A stretch of 46,672 nucleotides of DNA from JBDRDD01 sp043821115 (GTDB lineage Bacteria > CAYTYR01 > UBA6262 > DAOVJB01), in contig JBDRDD010000016.1 in assembly GCA_043821115.1 (NCBI GenBank), positions 1 to 46,672 on the forward strand, written 5' to 3'. Both the position numbers and the translations under genes were made by a program. Under the pieces are notes generated by a model. The model was not told where the DNA came from and did no database searches. It saw only the letters and a list, made by a program, of their open reading frames with translations. Shown here in pieces: positions 32,340-39,973 of the stretch (the first letter of the stretch is position 1; every line of letters begins with the position of its first letter).

Positions 32340-33626
32340 ATGTTAAGCTCTCACCTGCAGCTTTTGAAGAAAATACAACAGGATGTTATTTCGCGTTGGG
32401 CGATTACGCTCATTGAAATTGCGCTCATCGCCCTTTTCTGGTGGTTCAACCTAATAGGAAGAGTCACAGTTTTTGTGGCGATACTTCTTTCTTCGGTAAT
32501 ACTGCTCAATATTCTTATACATTTTGTTATACTCAAGAGGAGAAAAATCCCTCCGCTGAGCGAATATATAATAAAGCTCATTGACATCGCCTTAATAACA
32601 TACGTCATATGGTTCACGGGCGCAATAAACAGCCCGTTCTACATAATTTATATGCTAATGATACTGCTTGAGGGCCTGAGTTTACGCAAGAACTATGTGA
32701 ATTATGATTTTCTTTTATCCGTTCTTTGTTATACAGGGCTTGTGCTTGTAGTGGATGTGCGGATTATCACCAATAGAGTCATGATAACGCCTGCTCTTAT
32801 CATCACCTTAAGCAGCAGGATTACATTTATGTTCCTTGCTCACTGGGCCGCGCTTTCTTATGTCAAAATACTGATGCTCCAGCGCAAGGAGCTCGAGGAT
32901 TCAAATGCGGAGAACATACGCCTCTATGAAAAGGTAAGGCAGTTCAACAGCGAGCTTTCCGCAAAGGTCAAGGCAGCCACAAGTGAGTTAAGGAAGAGTT
33001 CCGAGGAAAACGCAAGCTTGTACATGAAATACCACGGGCTTTTCATAAGCATGACAAAAGCGCTTGCAACGGCTGTTAGCATAAGGGACCCTTATTATGC
33101 AAGGCATGCCGGGCACGTGACGGAATACTCCCTGGCCATACTTGAAGAGTTGACATTACTCAGGGGCTTTGAACTTCCCCCTGAACTAAGAGGTACACTT
33201 TATCTTGCAGGGACGCTCCACGATGTTGGACGTATAGCGTTAAGTGATAGCACTATAAAAAATCCCGGGTCTTTAACTGATACAGAGTGGAAGGAAATGA
33301 GGCAGACACCGGTTATAGGAGCAAGAATAATAGGTTCAATAAAGGAACTGGAGCAGGTGTCAAAGGGTATACTACATCATCACGAGCGCTTTGACGGGGC
33401 AGGATATCCGGACGGTCTCAAAGGGAGAGAGATACCCCTGGTGTCAAGGATACTGAGCATATCAGATGCCTTTGAAGCTATGACATCAGAACGCTCATTC
33501 AGGGGAAAGTTAACCGACAAGGAAGCTCTGGAGGAAATAAAGAAGAACAGCGGTTCCCAGTTTGATCCGGTAATAGTGAACGCATTCATGAAAGCTTATG
33601 AAAAGAGTAAGATATCAACAAATTAA
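32340..33626 (+). CDS. Membrane HD-GYP protein with an altered metal site
   Basis: 428 residues. About six hydrophobic helices lie in residues 20-180, then a coiled coil (180-225), then an HD-GYP domain (240-420). His259, H294-D295 in 'LHDVGR', H347-H348 with 'HERFDGAGYPDG' and Asp376 are present. The metal-ligand His normally found in 'HPxxG' is Thr323 ('RQTPVIGARI'), and the Lys of HDxGK is Arg. Cyclic-di-GMP hydrolysis may be reduced or use fewer metals. The membrane part has no known sensor motif I recognise. Start ATG 32340 fits TGGGGC upstream; TTG 32334 is in frame too. It sits inside the acyl-CoA dehydrogenase/etfB unit with gaps of 13 and 16 bases, an unexpected place for a signalling protein. 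Confidence 0.86.
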   Translation: MLSSHLQLLKKIQQDVISRWAITLIEIALIALFWWFNLIGRVTVFVAILLSSVILLNILIHFVILKRRKIPPLSEYIIKLIDIALITYVIWFTGAINSPFYIIYMLMILLEGLSLRKNYVNYDFLLSVLCYTGLVLVVDVRIITNRVMITPALIITLSSRITFMFLAHWAALSYVKILMLQRKELEDSNAENIRLYEKVRQFNSELSAKVKAATSELRKSSEENASLYMKYHGLFISMTKALATAVSIRDPYYARHAGHVTEYSLAILEELTLLRGFELPPELRGTLYLAGTLHDVGRIALSDSTIKNPGSLTDTEWKEMRQTPVIGARIIGSIKELEQVSKGILHHHERFDGAGYPDGLKGREIPLVSRILSISDAFEAMTSERSFRGKLTDKEALEEIKKNSGSQFDPVIVNAFMKAYEKSKISTN

Positions 33627-33642
33627 TACAGGATAAGAGAAA

Positions 33643-34428
33643 ATGAATATAATAGTATGTATAAAGCAGGTTCCGGGAACAACGGATGTAAAGATTGACA
33701 GTAAGACCAACACGCTTAAGAGAGAAGGCGTAGAGGCCATTATAAATCCATTTGATATGTATGCTCTTGAGGAAGGGCTTCGTTTGAGGGAGCGCTACGG
33801 CGGCAAAGTTACCGTGCTAAGCATGGGGCCCCCGCAGGTAGAGGCCGCACTGAGAGAGGCTGTTGCTCTGGGTGTGGATGAGAGCATACTACTGTCTGAT
33901 AGAGCTTTCGCGGGAGCAGATACCCTGGCTACCTCATATACTCTTGCTAAGGGCATTCATAAATTGGGTGATTTTGACCTTGTTATTTGTGGTAAGCAGG
34001 CCATTGACGGGGATACTGCCCAGGTGGGGCCAGGTGTTGCCGAGACTATGGGGATTCCCTATGTTACCTGTGTCAGGAAGATAGAGGATATAAAAGATAA
34101 AAAAATTATTCTTGAGAGGATGATGGAGACGGGCTTTGAAGTGGTGGAGTTGCCGCTCCCGGTACTTATAACCGTTGTAAAGGAAATAAATGAGCCCAGG
34201 CTTCCCTCCTTAAAAGGTATGATGAAATCAAAGAAAGCAAATATTGCTGTGTGGAAATTGCAGGATTTAGGATGTGATGAGGAAAAATCCGGACTCAAAG
34301 GTTCTCCTACGCAGGTGATAAAGGTATTTAGCCCGCCGCCACGCGAGGGCGGTGAGATGATAATAGGGGAATCAAGGGTTCAGGTGGAAAAACTTGTCCA
34401 GAAACTCAGGGATAATAAGGTAATATAA
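33643..34428 (+). CDS. etfB: Electron transfer flavoprotein, beta subunit
   Basis: 261 residues, normal for EtfB. Family signature parts include 'CIKQVPGT', 'INPFDMYALEE', 'LSMGPPQ', 'SDRAFAGADTLAT' and 'GKQAIDGDTAQVGP'. With EtfA it passes electrons between acyl-CoA dehydrogenases and other carriers; the sequence looks like the anaerobe type found in bifurcating or caffeyl-CoA systems, a judgment by eye. No etfA follows: 63 bases later the secE promoter and gene begin. The partner must be elsewhere or upstream units must share one. The acyl-CoA dehydrogenase two genes upstream is the likely client. Confidence 0.93.
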   Translation: MNIIVCIKQVPGTTDVKIDSKTNTLKREGVEAIINPFDMYALEEGLRLRERYGGKVTVLSMGPPQVEAALREAVALGVDESILLSDRAFAGADTLATSYTLAKGIHKLGDFDLVICGKQAIDGDTAQVGPGVAETMGIPYVTCVRKIEDIKDKKIILERMMETGFEVVELPLPVLITVVKEINEPRLPSLKGMMKSKKANIAVWKLQDLGCDEEKSGLKGSPTQVIKVFSPPPREGGEMIIGESRVQVEKLVQKLRDNKVI

Positions 34429-34431
34429 ATA

Positions 34432-34461
34432 TTGACAAATTAAATGAAAATATGGTATAAA
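34432..34461 (+). promoter_or_regulatory. Sigma70-type promoter of secE-nusG-rplKA
   Basis: TTGACA (34432-34437) and TATAAA (34456-34461) with an 18-base spacer, 39 bases before secE. A near-consensus promoter suits a ribosomal protein operon. Confidence 0.8.
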
Positions 34462-34500
34462 TTTACTTTCTTATATTATTTAATATAGGGTGTGATAAAT

Positions 34501-34683
34501 ATGATACAGAAAACAAGGCAGTTTTTTATTGAGGTAATCGCGGAAGTCAAGAAGGTGACGTGGTCAACAAAGAAGGAGCTTGTAGGGGCAACTGTGGTTG
34601 TTATAATAGCTGTTTTGCTCACGACATTCTTTATCGGCACGGTGGATTTTGTACTGTCTAAGCTACTTGCTATTCTTATGTAA
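34501..34683 (+). CDS. secE: Preprotein translocase subunit SecE
   Basis: 60 residues with one membrane helix (about 25-55). The cytoplasmic part 'EVIAEVKKVTWSTKKEL' is the SecE hallmark. It clamps SecY in the translocon. ATG 34501 is preferred over GTG 34492 because AGGG (34487-34490) lies ten bases before the ATG and touches the GTG. Placement before nusG is standard; the tRNA-Trp gene often found ahead of secE is absent. Confidence 0.95.
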   Translation: MIQKTRQFFIEVIAEVKKVTWSTKKELVGATVVVIIAVLLTTFFIGTVDFVLSKLLAILM

Positions 34684-34707
34684 ATGTTTTAGATTGCAGG
34701 AGGGTAA

Positions 34708-35241
34708 ATGTCATCCAAAAAATGGTATGTGCTGCATACCTATACCGGTCACGAGGATAAGGTAAAATCTCATCTTGAGAGGTTAATAAATTCCAAAGAC
34801 CTTGGAGATAAGATTTTTAACATATTGATCCCAAAAGAAGAGGTTGTAGAGATAAAGAATAACAAGAAAAAAGTCTTCACGAGAAAATTTTTTCCGGGAT
34901 ATATTCTGCTTGATATGGATATTGACGATGCCACGTGGGCTTTGATAAAAGCCGTTCCTGGGGTCACAGGTTTTTTGGGTGGCGCAAGACCTGTGCCTCT
35001 GCAGGAAGAGGAAATAAAGAACATACTAGATCTAACAAGTCCTGAGCGTGCAGCAAAGCCGAAACCGGCTGTTCTTTTTGAGAAAGACGAGAACGTGCGT
35101 ATTGTTGACGGACCATTTGCAAATTTCACCGGCGTTGTGGAAGAGATCAATTTGGAGAGAGGAAAGCTAAAGGTGATGGTTACTATTTTTGGTAGGGCTA
35201 CGCCGGTTGAGCTGGATTTCTTACAGGTAGAAAAAATATAA
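34708..35241 (+). CDS. nusG: Transcription termination/antitermination factor NusG
   Basis: 177 residues. The NGN domain starts 'KKWYVLHTYTGHEDKV' and includes 'FPGYILLDMD' and 'VPGVTGFLGG'. The KOW domain at the end has 'VRIVDGPFANFTGVVEEI' and 'GRATPVELDF'. It binds RNA polymerase and ribosomal S10 or Rho. CAGGAGGG precedes ATG 34708. It is co-transcribed with secE (24 bases) and rplK (21 bases). Confidence 0.96.
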   Translation: MSSKKWYVLHTYTGHEDKVKSHLERLINSKDLGDKIFNILIPKEEVVEIKNNKKKVFTRKFFPGYILLDMDIDDATWALIKAVPGVTGFLGGARPVPLQEEEIKNILDLTSPERAAKPKPAVLFEKDENVRIVDGPFANFTGVVEEINLERGKLKVMVTIFGRATPVELDFLQVEKI

Positions 35242-35262
35242 TATGGTAAGTGAGGAAATGAT

Positions 35263-35694
35263 ATGGCAAAGAAGAAGAAAATAAAAACATTCATCAAACT
35301 ACAAATTCCTGCCGGGAGTGCGAATCCAGCGCCACCTGTGGGGCCCGCGCTCGGTCAACATGGAGTGAATATAATGGAATTCTGTAAGTCTTTCAATTTG
35401 AAGACAGCCAACCAGGAGCAGGGCATGATAATCCCTGTCGTGATTACGGTGTATGATGATAGGTCATTCACGTTTATTACAAAGTCTCCTCCGGTGGCGG
35501 CTCTTCTTAAGAAAGCGGCGGGTATAGCAAAAGCATCAGGAGAGCCCAACAAGAAGAAGATAGCGAAAGTTTCTAAGGAGAAGGTAGAACAGATAGCAAC
35601 TCTTAAGATGAACGATCTTAACACCACAACAATTGAGTCCGCGGTAAAGATGGTAGAGGGAACAGCCCGTAGCATGGGAATTGAAATAGAATAA
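35263..35694 (+). CDS. rplK: 50S ribosomal protein L11
   Basis: 143 residues. 'KLQIPAGSANPAPPVGPALGQHGVNI' (shown here as a family mark in pieces: LQIPAGSANPAPP, GPALGQHGVN) and the C-terminal RNA-binding part 'TLKMNDLNTTTIESAVKMV' identify L11. It forms the GTPase-associated centre. GTGAGGAAATG lies at the start. The gene is in the usual secE-nusG-rplK-rplA order. Confidence 0.97.
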   Translation: MAKKKKIKTFIKLQIPAGSANPAPPVGPALGQHGVNIMEFCKSFNLKTANQEQGMIIPVVITVYDDRSFTFITKSPPVAALLKKAAGIAKASGEPNKKKIAKVSKEKVEQIATLKMNDLNTTTIESAVKMVEGTARSMGIEIE

Positions 35695-35743
35695 TCAAAT
35701 TCAGTGGGAGTCCTGAGTGACGCTTGCACCACGAGGAGGAAGC

Positions 35744-36448
35744 ATGAAGAGGGGTAAGAAGTACAACGAGGCGGCAAAATTAATTGAGGCTGACAAGCTT
35801 TACGCTTTTGACGAGTCTATAGAGCTTGTTAAGAAGACAGGCCGCGCCAAGTTTGATGAGACGGTTGAAATGTCGCTTAAGCTTGGAATAGATCCGAAGC
35901 AGTCCAACCAGCTGGTACGAGGTACTGTGATTCTGCCAAATGGTATAGGCAAGACCCCAAAGATAGCGGTAATTGCAAAAGGAGAGAAACTCAAAGAAGC
36001 CGAAGCCAGCGGTGCTGACATTGTTGGTGCGGATGATCTCATAGAAAAGATACAGAAGGGGTTCCTTGATTTTGACGTTCTTGTTGCTACTCCGGATATG
36101 ATGAGGGACTTGAGCAAACTGGGGAAGATATTGGGCCCCAAGGGTCTTATGCCTAATCCAAAAATAGGTACAGTTACCTTTGAGATAAAAAACGCTGTTG
36201 AGGAAATCAAAAAAGGAAAGATAGAATATAAAGCAGACAGTTACGGTATAGTGCATGCTATCCTTGGAAAAGTATCTTTCGATGTGCCAAAGCTTCGGGA
36301 AAATGCCAGCGTTCTCCTCCAGGCTGTGGTCAAGGCAAAACCTTCCTCTGTAAAAGGGGATTATATACACAGCATAACTGTTTCGACCACTATGGGTCCT
36401 GGAATAAGGATAAACGTACAGCAGGCACTAAGTGCGACAAAAAAGTAA
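35744..36448 (+). CDS. rplA: 50S ribosomal protein L1
   Basis: 234 residues from ATG 35744, which follows the very strong GAGGAGGA; the GTG at 35717 in the same frame has no such site. Family marks are 'DETVEMSLKLGIDPK', 'ATPDMMRDLSKLGKILGPKGLMP' (as DMMRDLSKLG and LGPKGLMPNPK) and 'VSTTMGPGIRIN'. L1 builds the stalk at the tRNA exit site and represses its own operon in many bacteria. No terminator is obvious before the next promoter. Confidence 0.97.
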   Translation: MKRGKKYNEAAKLIEADKLYAFDESIELVKKTGRAKFDETVEMSLKLGIDPKQSNQLVRGTVILPNGIGKTPKIAVIAKGEKLKEAEASGADIVGADDLIEKIQKGFLDFDVLVATPDMMRDLSKLGKILGPKGLMPNPKIGTVTFEIKNAVEEIKKGKIEYKADSYGIVHAILGKVSFDVPKLRENASVLLQAVVKAKPSSVKGDYIHSITVSTTMGPGIRINVQQALSATKK

Positions 36449-36472
36449 CGTCAATAAAAAAAATAATTTTGC

Positions 36473-36501
36473 TTGACATCGAAGAAGCATTATGATATAA
36501 A
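36473..36501 (+). promoter_or_regulatory. Sigma70-type promoter of rplJ-rplL
   Basis: TTGACA (36473-36478) and TATAAA (36496-36501) with a 17-base spacer, placed right before the folded leader. Transcription would start near 36508. Confidence 0.82.
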
Positions 36502-36510
36502 TATGAATGT

Positions 36511-36630
36511 CTAAGAAAGTAGGTATATCGTCGTAAGGCGATATTTAATCCTTAGCGGCCTACTGAGACAGAAAGACATAAGTACAATATGAATGTACTG
36601 TAAGGCTTCCTGTCTAGCGGAAGTTTTTTT
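36511..36630 (+). promoter_or_regulatory. Ribosomal protein L10 leader with attenuator
   Basis: The untranslated leader folds well. GTAGG (36519-36523) pairs with CCTAC (36559-36563), closing an inner ATATCG/CGATAT hairpin (36525-36544) and an asymmetric loop with 'CCTTAGCGG', as in L10-binding leaders. A second hairpin is AGTACA/TGTACT (36581-36599). Then two exclusive pairings are possible: AGACAG (36566-36571) with CTGTCT (36610-36615), or CTTCC (36606-36610) with GGAAG (36619-36623) followed by seven T. The last is a terminator. Known L10 leaders (Rfam family) work this way: binding of L10(L7/L12) shifts the balance and reduces rplJL expression. Exact fold is my reading. Confidence 0.82.
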
Positions 36631-36663
36631 ATTTTTATAGGCCCTAAAGAGAGAGGTAGAGAA

Positions 36664-37185
36664 GTGGATAAAACCCAGAAAACTAAACTGGTAGGTGAAA
36701 TAAAGGAAAAATTTGAGAAGGCCCGCGGTGTCATAATGACAGATTACAAGGGCTTAAGCGTGAAAGATATCAGCGAGCTCAGGAAAAAGCTGCAGGAAGC
36801 ATCGTGTGAGTACAGAGTGCTAAAAAACACTCTCACAGGCATTGCTATTAAAGATATGGGTTTGGACGGCATAAAGGATTTCTTGACCGGGCCGACAGCC
36901 ATAGCTTTTGGATATGGGGATCCCGTTGCATCTGCCAAAGTACTCTCTGATTTTAAGAAAGAGCATGAGATATTCAATATTAAGGCTGGTATTCTTGGGG
37001 AAAAGATTATCTCCCAGGATGATATAAAATTCCTGGCTAACCTGCCTGACAGGAATACACTTCTTTCTATGGTTCTTTCAGGAATGCAGTCCCCAATAAG
37101 AGGAATTGCTACTGTGCTGCAGGGCCCTATAAGAGGTCTTGTAACAGTGCTTGATGCTATACAGAAACAAAAGGGTAATGTCTAA
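36664..37185 (+). CDS. rplJ: 50S ribosomal protein L10
   Basis: 173 residues from GTG 36664 with AGAGAGAGGTAGA upstream. 'YKGLSVKDISELRKKL', 'YRVLKNTLTGIAI', 'GPTAIAFGY' and 'LPDRNTLLSMVLSGMQSPI' are L10 features; the C-terminal helix binds L7/L12 dimers. A leader with an attenuator and its own promoter precede the gene, so autoregulation is expected. rplL follows after 40 bases. Confidence 0.96.
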   Translation: MDKTQKTKLVGEIKEKFEKARGVIMTDYKGLSVKDISELRKKLQEASCEYRVLKNTLTGIAIKDMGLDGIKDFLTGPTAIAFGYGDPVASAKVLSDFKKEHEIFNIKAGILGEKIISQDDIKFLANLPDRNTLLSMVLSGMQSPIRGIATVLQGPIRGLVTVLDAIQKQKGNV

Positions 37186-37225
37186 AGCCCTTTACAGATT
37201 ATTAAATGAATAAAGGAGGAAGCAA

Positions 37226-37606
37226 ATGGCAGTAAAGACCAAAGAAGAGATCATGGGAGCAATAGAGCAGATGAATGTTCTTGAGCTATCAGAGTTAGTG
37301 AAGGCACTCGAGGAGAAATTCGGAGTCAGTGCCGCCGCACCTGTGGCAGTAGCCGCAGCTGGTGTGGTAGGAGGAGCTGCAGTTTCTGAGGAGAAAACCG
37401 AGTTTGACGTGGTGCTTACAGGTTTTGGTGATAAGAAGATTCAGGTCATCAAAGTCATCAGGGAGATCACCGGTTTAGGCCTCAAGGAAGCAAAGGACAT
37501 GGTCGAGGGAGTACCGAAACCAGTCAAAGAAGGCATAAACAAGGAAGCAGCAGACGAACTCAAGAAGAAGTTGGAAGAATCCGGAGCCACAGCCGAGATA
37601 AAGTAA
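37226..37606 (+). CDS. rplL: 50S ribosomal protein L7/L12
   Basis: 126 residues. N-terminal dimerisation helix pair, Ala-rich hinge (about 35-55) and C-terminal domain with 'EKTEFDVVLTGFGDKKIQVIK' (as TEFDVVLTGFG) and 'REITGLGLKEAKDMVEG' identify L7/L12. It recruits translation factors. AAAGGAGGAAGC precedes ATG 37226. Unlike most bacteria, rpoB does not follow. Confidence 0.97.
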   Translation: MAVKTKEEIMGAIEQMNVLELSELVKALEEKFGVSAAAPVAVAAAGVVGGAAVSEEKTEFDVVLTGFGDKKIQVIKVIREITGLGLKEAKDMVEGVPKPVKEGINKEAADELKKKLEESGATAEIK

Positions 37607-37633
37607 ACACCTGTAAGTATCTTTAGGTGTTTA
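37604..37633 (+). other. Hairpin spanning the rplL stop codon
   Basis: TAAACACCT (37604-37612) pairs perfectly with AGGTGTTTA (37625-37633); the first three bases are the rplL stop codon. A 12-base loop and no following T-run argue for an mRNA processing or stability element, not a full terminator. Confidence 0.6.
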
Positions 37634-37666
37634 TCTGAGGTAGTAAGGGTAAGGAGAGTTAGACAC

Positions 37667-38116
37667 GTGCAGACCTATGTAACCAAAAAAGAAAGTATTA
37701 AGAGAAAATGGTACCTTGTTGATGCCAAGGGTTGTGTTTTGGGAAGACTTGCTACCTTTCTTGCGAATGTGCTGCGTGGAAAGAATAAGGCAATATTCAG
37801 CCCGAGCGTGGATTGCGGAGATTATATAGTTGTTATCAATGCTGAAAAGGTCGTTCTTACCGGAAAAAAGCTTAAACAGAAGTTTAACTGGCGTTATTCC
37901 GGTTATCCGGGGGGCCTGAAGCTTACCCGCTATGATGAACTGATGCAGAAAAATCCCGAAAAAGCCGTACGCTTGGCTGTAAAAGGTATGCTACCGAATA
38001 ACCGGTTGAGGGACAAGATAATCAAGAAGCTTAAGATTTACCGGGGAGCAGAATACAAAGAGCAGGCTCAGGCTCCCCAGCCACTCAATCCACCTAAAAA
38101 TATTAAAATCGCATAA
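37667..38116 (+). CDS. rplM: 50S ribosomal protein L13
   Basis: 149 residues from GTG 37667 (AAGGAGA upstream). 'KWYLVDAKGCVLGRLATFLA', 'GDYIVVINAEKVVLTGKK' and 'MLPNNRLRDKIIKKLKIYRG' are L13 features. It is followed by rpsI after 14 bases, the conserved rplM-rpsI pair, here directly behind rplL. L13 is an early assembly protein of the large subunit. Confidence 0.97.
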   Translation: MQTYVTKKESIKRKWYLVDAKGCVLGRLATFLANVLRGKNKAIFSPSVDCGDYIVVINAEKVVLTGKKLKQKFNWRYSGYPGGLKLTRYDELMQKNPEKAVRLAVKGMLPNNRLRDKIIKKLKIYRGAEYKEQAQAPQPLNPPKNIKIA

Positions 38117-38130
38117 GGGGGACAGTATTA

Positions 38131-38526
38131 ATGGCAGAGGAAATTTATCGGGGGACAGGTAGAAGGAAAACATCTGTTGCCAGGGTAAAGATCGTTCCCG
38201 GCAGCGGGAACATTTTTATAAACAGGAAAACGATAGCCGACTACTTCAAGGGTTATGAAAACCTTGAGAGGCTGTTAAAAAAGCCCCTGGTGCTTACAGA
38301 ATCAGCAACTAAATACGATACGTTCGCTAGTGTTTCCGGGGGTGGAATGACCGGACAGGCTACTGCGGTAAGGCATGGTATTTCCAGGGCTCTTATCAAG
38401 CTCGATGATAAATTCATATCTCCTTTGAGGAAAGCCGGATGCCTGACCCGAGATTCGAGAATGGTAGAGAGGAAAAAGCCCGGCCAGAAAAAAGCCCGCA
38501 AACGATTCCAATTCTCTAAGAGATAA
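38131..38526 (+). CDS. rpsI: 30S ribosomal protein S9
   Basis: 131 residues. 'YRGTGRRKTSVARVKI', 'SGGGMTGQATAVRHGISRAL' and the C-terminal 'GRKKPGQKKARKRFQFSKR' pattern (here ERKKPGQKKARKRFQFSKR) are diagnostic. The tail reaches the P-site tRNA. A terminator follows 30 bases after the stop, closing the ribosomal region. Confidence 0.97.
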   Translation: MAEEIYRGTGRRKTSVARVKIVPGSGNIFINRKTIADYFKGYENLERLLKKPLVLTESATKYDTFASVSGGGMTGQATAVRHGISRALIKLDDKFISPLRKAGCLTRDSRMVERKKPGQKKARKRFQFSKR

Positions 38527-38555
38527 TAAGCACTGTATAAAGCAAATAATCACAG

Positions 38556-38594
38556 GCGCGGGGAAAGGGACCTTCTCTATCCCCGCGCTTTTTT
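38556..38594 (+). terminator. Rho-independent terminator after rpsI
   Basis: GCGCGGGGA (38556-38564) pairs with TCCCCGCGC (38580-38588), with an inner AAGG/CCTT, followed by six T (38589-38594). Strong GC stem and T-run. Confidence 0.93.
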
Positions 38595-38628
38595 GTTTGA
38601 GGAACATATCCGAGCTCAAGAGGGACGT

Positions 38629-38853
38629 GTGAATAGTATTATTAATGTCAAGGTAATACCCAATGCCAAGAAAGACAGGGTCTTAGGCCATGGTGAGGGT
38701 CTTAAAGTATACCTTAATGCACCCCCCGTTGATGGTAAGGCAAACAAGAGGCTCGTAGAAGTGCTGTCGCTGCACTTCGGGGTGAAAAAGTCAAGTGTGA
38801 GTATCCTAAGGGGAGCCAAGGGGCGTAACAAAACCGTAAAAATAGCTTCCTAA
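38629..38853 (+). CDS. DUF167 (YggU-type) family protein
   Basis: 74 residues from GTG 38629, four bases after GAGGG. A TTG at 38593 is in frame but lies in the terminator's T-run, so it is rejected. 'KVIPNAKKDRV', 'LKVYLNAPPVDGKANKRLVEVL', 'SSVSILRGAKGRNKTVKI' (given as short pieces of the whole) are the DUF167 pattern. The family is small, widely conserved and of unknown function. Its message probably starts by read-through or from a promoter I cannot see. Confidence 0.88.
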   Translation: MNSIINVKVIPNAKKDRVLGHGEGLKVYLNAPPVDGKANKRLVEVLSLHFGVKKSSVSILRGAKGRNKTVKIAS

Positions 38854-38873
38854 GGTCTGTTGAAGAGTTTTTG

Positions 38874-38902
38874 TTGACTGAACGGACGAAACGGAATATA
38901 AT
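38874..38902 (+). promoter_or_regulatory. Sigma70-type promoter of the squalene/phytoene synthase gene
   Basis: TTGACT (38874-38879) and TATAAT (38897-38902) with a 17-base spacer, 51 bases before the start codon. Close to consensus. Confidence 0.78.
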
Positions 38903-38952
38903 AAAAAGATATAGTTATTTATCGGCTTGAAGACCGCCTCTAGAGGAAAGCG

Positions 38953-39957
38953 ATGGACTGGAAGTATTGTGAGGATATTCTGCCCAAGGTTTCAAGGACG
39001 TTTGCCCTCAATATAGGCAAACTGGAAGGGGACGTCTACAGGGCTGTCCTGCTCGGGTATCTCCTGTTTCGCATAGCTGATACCTTTGAGGATACGGCGT
39101 GTCAAGAAGAGCCCGAGAAAATAGAGGCCCTTGAGAGCTTCGCGGAGGTTTTCAGACATAACAGATCCCTTTTTGAGCGCCTGAAAATATATAAGCTTCT
39201 TAAAAATATGTGGGAGGAGGATTCTCCCGAGAAGGATCTCATCCGTAATGCTGACAAGGTCCTTGGCTGTTATTTTGAACTGCCCGAGCAATACAGGATT
39301 GCAATGGATCCTTTGCTGGTGGAAACATCCCAAGGGATGGCAGAATTTCAAAGGCAGAAGCTAAAAAGCGCTGAAGCAGTTTTTCAGCTTGCAGATATAC
39401 AAGATCTTGAAAAGTACTGTTATTACGTTGCGGGTGTGGTAGGGAAGATGCTAACGGCTATATTCTGTCAGAGTAAATCCCTTAGGCACTTAAAGATAGA
39501 TTTGGAAAAGCACCAGGTAAAATTTGGTCTTGCCTTGCAGGTAACCAATATCCTAAAAGATTACCCGAAGGATGTCCAGAGAGGCTGGTGCTATATTCCT
39601 GCTTCTGTGACTAAGAAATACGATATAAAAATTGAATCAATGGGGAATCTATCGCTTGAGCAGAAAAAAAGCGTTCTGCAAGAGCTTGTTCCGTCTATAA
39701 TAGGCTATTTCGATGAAGCACTGGATTACATAAGACTGCTACCGATATCGGAGAATTCCATACGTCTCTTCTGTATAATACCTTTTGTCCTCGCATATAA
39801 TACACTTTTTTCTATTGCTAATGCGAAAGGTGAGAAGATACCACGAGAAGACGTTTTTAAGATATTAGGGACTGCTGACCATTATGCAAAAGACAATAGT
39901 TTGTTAGCAGAAGACTATTTTAGAATTAGAAGTGTAATTTCTAAAGTATATAATTAA
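38953..39957 (+). CDS. Squalene/phytoene synthase family protein
   Basis: 334 residues. The two Asp motifs of head-to-head prenyl synthases are intact: 'RIADTFEDT' (Asp43, Asp47) and 'NILKDYPKD' (Asp203, Asp207), followed by 'RGWCYIP'. 'YCYYVAGVVGKMLT' is a further family signature. It joins two farnesyl (squalene, for hopanoids or sterols) or geranylgeranyl (phytoene, for carotenoids) diphosphates. Motifs alone do not decide; no cyclase, desaturase or hpn gene is nearby. It has its own strong promoter, and AGAGGAAAG precedes ATG 38953. Cytoplasmic or membrane-associated. Confidence 0.9.
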   Translation: MDWKYCEDILPKVSRTFALNIGKLEGDVYRAVLLGYLLFRIADTFEDTACQEEPEKIEALESFAEVFRHNRSLFERLKIYKLLKNMWEEDSPEKDLIRNADKVLGCYFELPEQYRIAMDPLLVETSQGMAEFQRQKLKSAEAVFQLADIQDLEKYCYYVAGVVGKMLTAIFCQSKSLRHLKIDLEKHQVKFGLALQVTNILKDYPKDVQRGWCYIPASVTKKYDIKIESMGNLSLEQKKSVLQELVPSIIGYFDEALDYIRLLPISENSIRLFCIIPFVLAYNTLFSIANAKGEKIPREDVFKILGTADHYAKDNSLLAEDYFRIRSVISKVYN

Positions 39958-39973
39958 TTTTGGAGTACAAATT

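Noticed and set aside
35780..36370. Minus-strand ORF of 196 codons inside rplA
   Set aside because: Antisense shadow of L1; the plus-strand protein is unmistakable.
38593..38628. Upstream TTG start for the DUF167 gene
   Set aside because: It lies in the T-run of the rpsI terminator; GTG 38629 has GAGGG at proper spacing.
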